A stretch of 9,558 nucleotides of DNA from Actinomycetes bacterium (GTDB lineage Bacteria; Actinomycetota; Actinomycetes; Propionibacteriales; Propionibacteriaceae), in the NCBI GenBank assembly GCA_023436925.1, contig JAEZHJ010000002.1, positions 1 to 9,558 of the forward strand, written 5' to 3'. The notes under the pieces were generated by a model that searched no databases, had not been told where the DNA came from, and was given only the letters and a program-made list of their open reading frames with translations. The first letter of the stretch is position 1, and every line of letters begins with the position of its first letter. Made by a program: the position numbers and the translations under genes. Positions 1-5,117 of the stretch are shown here, piece by piece.

Positions 1-2
1 GT

Positions 3-173
3 GCCTCCGACTCGCCGCTCTCCTCCAGCGTCCGGGTGAAACTGCCCAAGGGCACCAGGACGGTCTGGGCGAAGGTCCCGGTCGGCGACGGCGGCAAGCT
101 GCGCGTCTACACCAGCAGAAAGGCGACCCTGACGCTCGCGGTCACCGAGTACACCAACCTCAGCTTCAGCTGA
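3..173 (+). CDS. C-terminal end of an unidentified protein (5' truncated)
   Basis: An open frame runs in from the left edge and stops at TGA 171-173, giving 56 residues. The visible part alternates hydrophobic and polar or charged residues (RVKLPKGTRTVWAKVPVGDG, then KLRVYTSRKATLTLAVTEYT), as in a beta-strand-rich domain such as those at the ends of secreted or cell-wall proteins. No cysteines, membrane helix or known motif is present. Wobble positions are mostly G or C, as expected for a real gene here. It converges with the minus-strand phosphatase gene and overlaps its end by 8 bases. I do not recognise the family; secretion is only a guess from the strand-like texture. Confidence 0.6.
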   Translation, partial: ASDSPLSSSVRVKLPKGTRTVWAKVPVGDGGKLRVYTSRKATLTLAVTEYTNLSFS

Positions 174-777
174 GTTCGGCGACCCGGTTGTACGCCCGCA
201 GCTTCCACTGCGGCTGTCCGGGCTCGAGCTCGATCCAGCCGCAGTTCGCCAGCCCACCGAAGCGGCGCGCATGGCTGTAGTCCAGGCCCATCAGCAGGAA
301 GGCCGCGACGCCGAGCGACAGTCCGTGCCCGACCGCGATCAGCACCTCGCCCTCGCCGGCGGCGTACTCCACCAGCGCGTCGGCGACCCGCCGGCCCGCT
401 TCGGTGGCGGTCTCCCCCTGCGGTGAGCGCCTGAAGTCGCGCCCCTCCCTGATCGCCGGCCAGAAGTCAGGCTCCACGCTGGCGATCGTGTCCAGGTCGA
501 GGCCGGCCCAGGAGCCGACGTCCACCTCCCGCAGCCGCGGGTCCGGCTCGGCGCGCAGCCCGGCGGCCTCGGCGACGATGGCGGCCGTGGTCGCGGCGCG
601 GGACAGGTCGGAGGTGACCACCCGGTCAGGCCGGCCGGCGGCCAGCACGGCCGCTGCCGCCCGGGCCTGTCGGATGCCGTCCGGGCTCAGCGGCACGTCC
701 TCATGACCCTGGAAGCGGCGGGCCGTGTTCCAGTCGGTGACGCCGTGGCGCAGCAGGATGACCCGGCGGGCCGTCAT
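166..777 (-). CDS. gpgP: Histidine phosphatase, GpgP-like (glucosyl-3-phosphoglycerate phosphatase candidate)
   Basis: A 203-residue phosphoglycerate-mutase-fold phosphatase. The family's catalytic set is visible: R10-H11-G12 with the phospho-accepting His11, Arg60 in SDLSRA, Glu84 in LREVDVGSW, and the second His151 in VGHG. Mycobacterial GpgP (Rv2419c as I recall it) has about the same length and the same texts LRExxxGxW, NxxW near the end and a C-terminal W-x-L-x-x-[WY]-N. It also lies after nadD-rsfS. That enzyme dephosphorylates glucosyl-3-phosphoglycerate to glucosylglycerate, a precursor or compatible solute; transfer of this role here is inference, and another cytoplasmic phosphatase activity is possible. 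The ATG at 777 overlaps the rsfS stop (ATGA) and gives the usual short lead into RHG, so I prefer it to an ATG at 834 inside rsfS. The Shine-Dalgarno is poor, so translation is probably coupled to rsfS. Confidence 0.85.
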   Translation of the reverse strand: MTARRVILLRHGVTDWNTARRFQGHEDVPLSPDGIRQARAAAAVLAAGRPDRVVTSDLSRAATTAAIVAEAAGLRAEPDPRLREVDVGSWAGLDLDTIASVEPDFWPAIREGRDFRRSPQGETATEAGRRVADALVEYAAGEGEVLIAVGHGLSLGVAAFLLMGLDYSHARRFGGLANCGWIELEPGQPQWKLRAYNRVAELS

Positions 778-1154
778 GCCGAGGCGACGGGGTGCTCCGG
801 CAGCCCGAGGTCGATCCGGGGGCAGTCCTTCCACAGCCGCTCCAGGCCGTAGAGCGCCCGCTCCTCGCTGTGCTGGACGTGGACGACCGTGTCGAGGAAG
901 TCCAGCAGCACCCAGCGGTTCTCCCGGTCACCCTCGCGCCGGACGGCCTTGACCCCGGCCTTGAGCAGGGCCTCCTCGATGCCGTCCACCACGGCGCCGA
1001 CCTGGCGCTCGTTGGTGGCGGTGACGATCAGGAAGACGTCGGTGATGGCCAGCCGCTCGGAGACATCGAAGGCAACCGGATCCTGCGCCAGCTTGTCGAC
1101 GGCGGCCAGGGCGGCCTGCCGGGCGATCGAGATGGCGTTGTCGGTTGCCGTCAT
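774..1154 (-). CDS. rsfS: Ribosomal silencing factor RsfS
   Basis: A 126-residue protein of the RsfS/Iojap/DUF143 family, which binds ribosomal protein uL14 and blocks joining of the 30S and 50S subunits when nutrients are short. Its hallmark runs from W81 (WVLLDFLDTVVHVQHSEE) through ERALYGLERLWKD to about residue 110. The earlier DVFLIVTATNERQV segment (39-52) matches the conserved ITDYFVI-type strand with its N-E-R-Q-V run. Length is normal for actinobacteria. The frame is open far upstream into nadD, but the ATG at 1154 overlaps the nadD stop as ATGA and is preceded by a good purine-rich site (GAAGGAAG, 4 bases before the ATG), which settles the start. nadD-rsfS adjacency is very widely conserved. 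Confidence 0.96.
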   Translation of the reverse strand: MTATDNAISIARQAALAAVDKLAQDPVAFDVSERLAITDVFLIVTATNERQVGAVVDGIEEALLKAGVKAVRREGDRENRWVLLDFLDTVVHVQHSEERALYGLERLWKDCPRIDLGLPEHPVASA

Positions 1155-1801
1155 GAACTTCCTTCGATAGTCGTGTAGAGACCGCGCTTGGCGATGTACT
1201 GCACGATACCGTCCGGGACCAGGTACCAGATCGGCAGGCCGCCGGCGACCCGCTCCCGGCAGGCCGTCGACGAGATCGCCAGCGCCGGGATCTCCAGCAG
1301 GCTGACCTTGTCCGAGGGCAGGTGGGTGATGTCGCTCTGCCCCAGCGGGATGCCGGGACGCGACACCCCGACGAAGTGGGCCAGGTCGAACAGCTGGTCG
1401 GCGCCCCGCCAGGTCAGGATCTGGCTGAGCGCGTCCGCGCCGGTGATGAAGTACAGGTCCCAGTCGGCACCGCGCTGGGCGCGGATGTCGGTGAGGGTGT
1501 CGACGGTGTAGGTGGGCCCGGGACGCAGGATGTCGACCCGGCTGACCGAGAAGCGCGGGTTGGACGCCGTCGCGATCGTGGTCATCAGGTAGCGGTCCTC
1601 GGCGTGCGACACGCGGCGGCCCGCCTTCTGCCACGGTTCACCGGTGGGGACGAAGACCACCTCGTCGAGGTTGAACCGCGCCTGCACCTCGCTGGCCGCC
1701 ACGAGGTGGCCGTGATGGATCGGGTCGAAGGTTCCGCCCATCACCCCGAGCCGCAGCCGCCGGGTGCCCGGATCGGGCAGCGCCAGGCGGGTCTCAGTCA
1801 T
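1151..1801 (-). CDS. nadD: Nicotinate-nucleotide adenylyltransferase NadD
   Basis: A 216-residue cytoplasmic enzyme of NAD synthesis that joins nicotinate mononucleotide and ATP to form deamido-NAD. The nucleotidyltransferase signature GGTFDPIHHGHL is at 22-33, with the T/HxGH nucleotide-binding histidines. GADA (121-124) and the distal ISSTACR motif (176-182) are also typical. About 19 residues precede the first strand (LRLGVMGGTF), more than in many NadD proteins. I keep the ATG at 1801 because no other start codon falls suitably before LGV, and because it overlaps the end of the small membrane-protein gene by 8 bases (ATGACTGA). No clear Shine-Dalgarno stands before it, so it probably depends on translation of that small gene. 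It ends in a 4-base overlap with rsfS. Confidence 0.96.
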   Translation of the reverse strand: MTETRLALPDPGTRRLRLGVMGGTFDPIHHGHLVAASEVQARFNLDEVVFVPTGEPWQKAGRRVSHAEDRYLMTTIATASNPRFSVSRVDILRPGPTYTVDTLTDIRAQRGADWDLYFITGADALSQILTWRGADQLFDLAHFVGVSRPGIPLGQSDITHLPSDKVSLLEIPALAISSTACRERVAGGLPIWYLVPDGIVQYIAKRGLYTTIEGSS

Positions 1802-1916
1802 CCGAGCCGGCGTGCGGACGGAAGTTCCCGACCTGCCGAACGGCCCCCAGCCCGATCATCAGCACGAGGAAGGTCACCACGCCCACGACGACGGGTACTG
1901 TCACATCGATCTGCAT
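1794..1916 (-). CDS. Small one-helix membrane protein, unknown function
   Basis: A 40-residue frame: a short N-terminus (MQIDVTV), one hydrophobic stretch from about residue 7 to 25 (VPVVVGVVTFLVLMIGLG), then a polar tail with two arginines, a histidine and a final SDD. The arginines after the helix suggest an N-out, C-in single-pass protein. Support for a real gene: its TGA overlaps the nadD ATG by 8 bases, the same ATGACTGA junction as between obg and proB. It also has either a Shine-Dalgarno-like AGGA 9 bases before the ATG or a leaderless promoter there, and it fills a gap that would otherwise leave nadD without a start signal. I do not recognise a family. A tiny secretion-type or regulatory membrane peptide is possible, as is a leader whose translation feeds ribosomes to nadD. 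Confidence 0.7.
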   Translation of the reverse strand: MQIDVTVPVVVGVVTFLVLMIGLGAVRQVGNFRPHAGSDD

Positions 1917-1923
1917 GGACCGG

Positions 1924-1929
1924 ATCCTA
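1924..1929 (-). promoter_or_regulatory. Candidate -10 box for a leaderless small-ORF/nadD transcript
   Basis: On the minus strand TAGGAT (1929 to 1924) fits the actinobacterial -10 pattern TANNNT and is followed by 7 bases and then the ATG at 1916, which would put transcription start on the A of the start codon. No good TTGACA-like -35 lies 16-19 bases upstream. The same bases contain AGGA, which could instead act as a Shine-Dalgarno, so the two readings compete. The two minus-10 candidates of the regulator/exporter pair sit at the identical distance from their ATGs. Confidence 0.4.
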
Positions 1930-1962
1930 CGGGAGCCGCGCACACCCCGGCGAGGGACGCGG

Positions 1963-1982
1963 CCAGGCGGCGGACCGCCCGG
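1963..1982 (-). terminator. GC-rich hairpin downstream of proA, possible terminator
   Basis: In RNA read from the minus strand, CCGGGCGG pairs with CCGCCUGG (one G-U pair) around a UCCG tetraloop: an 8-base-pair stem that should be very stable. It lies about 75 bases past the proA stop and before the candidate promoter of the next operon, a sensible place for a terminator. No U-run follows, so it would be a tail-less, actinobacterial-type terminator at best. In such GC-rich DNA a chance hairpin is also possible. Confidence 0.4.
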
Positions 1983-2044
1983 CACACGGGGACGGTTCTC
2001 CCGCACACGGGGACGGTTCTCCCGCACACGGGGACGGTCCTCGG
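1982..2044. repeat. Three tandem copies of a 21-base repeat
   Basis: Three head-to-tail units at 1982-2002, 2003-2023 and 2024-2044. The first two are identical and the third differs at 3 of 21 positions (one inner base and the last two). Each begins GCACACGGGGACGGTTCTC in the plus direction. The array fills most of the right half of the proA/small-ORF gap and ends 12 bases from the proA stop. It lacks internal dyad symmetry. The core GGGGACGGTTCT resembles a short repeat I recall from many unrelated bacterial genomes, often in gaps after genes; I could not verify this. Mobile-repeat debris or tandem protein-binding sites are the alternatives. Confidence 0.9.
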
Positions 2045-2056
2045 ACGCCGCCCGGG

Positions 2057-3319
2057 TCAGGCGCGGGTCTGGCCGTCGCCCTCCACCACGTACTTGGTCG
2101 AGGTCATCTCCTCCAGGCCCATCGGGCCCCGGGCGTGCAGCTTCTGGGTGGAGATGCCGATCTCGGCGCCGAACCCGAACTCCCCGCCGTCCACGAACCG
2201 GCTGGACGCGTTCACCAGCACCGCGGCGGCGTCCACCTCGGCGACGAACCGGTCCGCCGAGCGGCGGTCCTCGGTCACGATCGTCTCCGAGTGCCCGGTG
2301 GTGTGGTGCCGGATGTGGTCCAGCGCCTCGTCCAGCGAGCCGACCACGCGGGCGGCCAGGTCGAGCGAGAGGTACTCGCCGTCGAACTCGTCCTCCCCCG
2401 CCGGGACGACCCCCGGGGCGGCCGCGACGACCTCCGGGGTGCCGTGGACGGTGACCCCGGCCTCCGACAGCGCGGCCAGCGCCTGGGGCAGGAAGCGGTC
2501 GGCGACCGCCTCGTGCACCAGCAGCGTCTCCACCGCGTTGCACACGCTCGGCCGCTGGGTCTTGGCATTCAGCAGGATCCGCAGCGCGGTGTCGAGGTCG
2601 GCGGTGGCGTCGACGAAGAGGTGGCAGTTGCCGGTACCGGTCTCGATCACCGGCACCTTCGAGCCGGACACCACGGCGTTGATCAGGCCGGCCCCGCCGC
2701 GCGGGATCAGCACGTCGAGGTAGCCACGGGCGGCCATCATCTCCTGGGTGACGCTGCGGTCGCCCTCGACCAGCTGGGCGGCATCCTCGGGCACCCCGGC
2801 GGCGGCCAGCCCGGCCCGCAGCGCGGCGATCACCGCCCGGTTCGAGTGCAGCGTGGACGACGATCCGCGCAGCAGCGCGGCGTTGCCGGACTTCAGGCAG
2901 ATCCCGGCGGCGTCCGCGGTCACATTGGGACGCGCCTCGTAGATGATGCCGACGACGCCGAGCGGTACCCGGACCTGGCGGACCCGCACCCCGTTGGGGT
3001 TCGTCCAGCCGCGCACCACGTCGCCCACCGGGTCGGGCAGGCCGGCCAGGGCGCGCAGCCCGTCCACCATGCCGGTGATCCGCGCCGGGGTGAGCGTCAG
3101 CCGGTCGATCAGGGCGTCGGACGTGCCCGACTCGCGGGCGGCGGCGACGTCACGGGCGTTGGCCTCGAGCAGGGCGCCCCCCGCCTCGGCCAGGGCATCG
3201 GCCATGGCGAGCAGCGCGGCGTCCTTGCGGGCCCGGGTCAGGGTGGCCAGCACCCGCGCGGCGTCGCGGGCGCGCGCCGCCTGGTCGAAGAAGGTCTCGG
3301 TCTCGGCCTGGGCTGTCAC
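2057..3319 (-). CDS. proA: Gamma-glutamyl phosphate reductase ProA
   Basis: A 420-residue aldehyde-dehydrogenase-fold enzyme that reduces gamma-glutamyl phosphate with NADPH to glutamate semialdehyde, the second step of proline synthesis. Visible signatures are VPLGVVGIIYEARPNVT (118-134), CLKSGNAALLRG (141-152), IPRGG (205-209), and the catalytic Cys260 in QRPSVCNAVET. The C-terminal conserved block FGFGAEIGISTQKLHARGPM is at 381-400. Length is normal. The frame stays open far upstream, but homology begins just after a GTG at 3319, which overlaps the stop of the PQ-loop gene as GTGA; hence a GTG start. The Shine-Dalgarno is weak, so coupling to the upstream gene is likely. It is the last gene of the obg-proB-PQ-proA run. 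Confidence 0.97.
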   Translation of the reverse strand: MTAQAETETFFDQAARARDAARVLATLTRARKDAALLAMADALAEAGGALLEANARDVAAARESGTSDALIDRLTLTPARITGMVDGLRALAGLPDPVGDVVRGWTNPNGVRVRQVRVPLGVVGIIYEARPNVTADAAGICLKSGNAALLRGSSSTLHSNRAVIAALRAGLAAAGVPEDAAQLVEGDRSVTQEMMAARGYLDVLIPRGGAGLINAVVSGSKVPVIETGTGNCHLFVDATADLDTALRILLNAKTQRPSVCNAVETLLVHEAVADRFLPQALAALSEAGVTVHGTPEVVAAAPGVVPAGEDEFDGEYLSLDLAARVVGSLDEALDHIRHHTTGHSETIVTEDRRSADRFVAEVDAAAVLVNASSRFVDGGEFGFGAEIGISTQKLHARGPMGLEEMTSTKYVVEGDGQTRA

Positions 3320-3969
3320 GTCTCGCAGGATACCGGCGCGGCCGGGCGCACCACGAGGTCCGGTTCGACCCGCGGGAACAGCGGGCGCAGGCCGCCTCGC
3401 CGCAGCGACCACCAGACCACGTTGAGCAGCGCGATCAGCCCGGTGGCCGGCGCAGTGATCATGGTGCCCTGGTCGCCGGCGAGCAGCGACCAGGTGAACC
3501 ACAGGCCCTGGTTGACGACCTGGCCGGTGAGGAACAGCGGCGACACCCCGGTGATGCGGGGGGCGCGGACGAGTTCGACGGTCTGGCCGGCGTTGGCCAG
3601 CACGGCCGGGACGACCGCCGCGATCCCGAAGGCGGCCGAGCCGACGCCCACATCGATGGCGACCAGCGCCGCCGCGCCGAGCAGCCCCGGCGTGACCACC
3701 TTCCACACGACCAGCCCGCGGGCCCGGATCAGCATCGTCAGGATGGTCACGGTGGTCGCACCGCCGACCACGTTGGTCAGGATCATGTTGGTCGCGTCGA
3801 TCCGCAGCCCGTGCACCAGCCAGGCGATGTTGATCGCCAGCATCGCCTGCCACAGCAGGAGCGCGAGGCCTTCGGTGCTGCGGGTGCGGACCAGCCGGAT
3901 GATCTGGGGCACCCCGAGGGTCATCGCCACGCCGCACGCCAACCATCCGACGACGAACTCAGCGTTCAC
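3316..3969 (-). CDS. Seven-helix PQ-loop / SWEET-like membrane protein
   Basis: A 217-residue integral membrane protein with two PQ-loop repeats. The first holds P21-Q22 in GVPQIIRLVRTRSTEGLALL, the second a degenerate G128-Q129 in ANAGQTVELVRAPRITGVSP. Each has the family's basic loop, then S/T-x-G and an aromatic helix. I count about seven hydrophobic segments (near 5-23, 36-53, 62-81, 88-105, 112-130, 143-163, 172-190), the 3+1+3 layout of eukaryotic SWEETs, not the three-helix, ~90-residue SemiSWEET usual in bacteria. Relatives move sugars, cystine or basic amino acids by facilitated or proton-coupled transport; the substrate here is unknown. A GTG start at 3969 overlaps the proB stop (GTGA), and its own stop overlaps proA, so it is made with the proline enzymes. 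A GGAAGG about 12 bases upstream may be its ribosome site. The soluble C-terminal 28 residues are not conserved as far as I can tell. Confidence 0.75.
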   Translation of the reverse strand: MNAEFVVGWLACGVAMTLGVPQIIRLVRTRSTEGLALLLWQAMLAINIAWLVHGLRIDATNMILTNVVGGATTVTILTMLIRARGLVVWKVVTPGLLGAAALVAIDVGVGSAAFGIAAVVPAVLANAGQTVELVRAPRITGVSPLFLTGQVVNQGLWFTWSLLAGDQGTMITAPATGLIALLNVVWWSLRRGGLRPLFPRVEPDLVVRPAAPVSCET

Positions 3970-5117
3970 TGCTGCCTTGCCTTCCGGGGCTTGAGAATCA
4001 GGTCGTCGCGGTGGACCACCTCGCGGTCGAAGTGGGGTCCGAGCTCCGCGGCGAGCTCACGGGTGCTGCGCCCGATCATGGCGGGAAGCTCGATCGAATC
4101 GTAGTTCACCAGCCCGCGGGCGATCACCACGCCGGCCTCGGTGACCAGCCGTACCGGATCGCCGGCCGAGAAGGTGCCGGTGACGGCGACCACACCGGCC
4201 GGCAGCAGGGACGCCTTGCGCTCGGTGACAGCCTTCACCGCTCCCGCATCGAGGATCAGCTCGCCGCGGGACTGGGTGGCGTAGGCGAGCCACATCAGCC
4301 GTCGCGCCCGCCGCTTGCCGGTGGGGTGGAACAGCGTGCCGACCCGCTCGCCAGCGAGCGCCGGGCCGACCGAGCTGGCGGAGGCCAGCACCACCGGCAC
4401 CCCGGACGCGGTGGCGATCCGGGCGGCTTCCAGCTTGGTCTCCATCCCGCCGGTGCCGATCTCGGCGCCCTTGCGGCTGGTGTCGACCTCGAGTTCCTCG
4501 ATGTCGGCCACCTCGTCGATCCGGACGGCGGCCGGGTCGGACGGGTGCGCGGTGTACAGCGCGTCCACGTCGGAGAGCAGGATCAGCGCGTCCGCCCCGA
4601 CCAGGTGGGCGACCAGGGCGGCCAGCCGGTCGTTGTCGCCGAACCGGATCTCGTGGGTCGCGACCGTGTCGTTCTCGTTCACGATCGGGACCACGCCGAG
4701 CTCGATCAGGCGGTTGAAGGTCCGCAGCGCGTTGCGGTAGTGGTCCTGCCGGGCGACGTCCTCCACCGTCAGCAGCACCTGGCCGACGGTCAGGCCATGC
4801 CGGGCGAACAGGGTGCCGTAGTGGCCGACCAGCAGGCTCTGCCCGACCGAGGCGGCAGCCTGCTTGCTGGCCAGGTCGCGGGGACGGTGCTTCATCCGCA
4901 GCGGGCGCATCCCGGACGCCATCGCACCCGAGGACACCAGGACCACGTCCTGACCACGGCTGCGGGCGGCGACCAGGGCGTCCACCAGGACCTCGAGGCG
5001 GATCGGGTCGAGCGCCCCGGTGCGGTCGGTGAGGGAGGAGGAGCCGACCTTGACCACGATCCGGCGTGCACCGGTGAGCTGGGGACGCAGCTCCTGCGTT
5101 CCCGGGCTGTCAGTCAT
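3966..5117 (-). CDS. proB: Glutamate 5-kinase ProB with C-terminal PUA domain
   Basis: A 383-residue enzyme that phosphorylates glutamate with ATP, the committed and usually proline-inhibited step of proline synthesis. The amino-acid-kinase domain spans about 18-265: IVVKVGSSSLTD (20-31), SSGAMASGM (62-70), VPIVNENDTV (143-152), FGDNDRLAALVAH (159-171), LLSDVDALY (180-188) and GTGGMETKLEAA (221-232). A PUA domain follows from about 285 (GELILDAGAVKAV) to 378, as in most two-domain ProB proteins. The ATG at 5117 lies 8 bases inside the end of obg (ATGACTGA) and has GAGGA 8 bases before it. The frame is open further upstream but that part is only obg read in another frame. It overlaps the PQ-loop gene by 4 bases. 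Confidence 0.97.
   Translation of the reverse strand: MTDSPGTQELRPQLTGARRIVVKVGSSSLTDRTGALDPIRLEVLVDALVAARSRGQDVVLVSSGAMASGMRPLRMKHRPRDLASKQAAASVGQSLLVGHYGTLFARHGLTVGQVLLTVEDVARQDHYRNALRTFNRLIELGVVPIVNENDTVATHEIRFGDNDRLAALVAHLVGADALILLSDVDALYTAHPSDPAAVRIDEVADIEELEVDTSRKGAEIGTGGMETKLEAARIATASGVPVVLASASSVGPALAGERVGTLFHPTGKRRARRLMWLAYATQSRGELILDAGAVKAVTERKASLLPAGVVAVTGTFSAGDPVRLVTEAGVVIARGLVNYDSIELPAMIGRSTRELAAELGPHFDREVVHRDDLILKPRKARQQ

Noticed and set aside
778..834. Upstream ATG at 834 for the histidine phosphatase
   Set aside because: The added 19 residues are Pro/Arg-rich rsfS DNA read in another frame; the ATG at 777 forms an ATGA overlap and gives the standard family start.
1155..1634. 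Long N-terminal extension of RsfS
   Set aside because: The extension is nadD in another frame; the ATG at 1154 has a ribosome site and an ATGA overlap.
1982..2044. CRISPR array
   Set aside because: The units abut with no spacers, only three exist, and no cas gene is near.
1322..3994. An 890-residue plus-strand open frame
   Set aside because: It is antisense to nadD, proA and the PQ-loop gene, each of which has clear family motifs. Its product is low-complexity Gly/Arg/Ala/His-rich text, typical of the complement of GC-rich codons.
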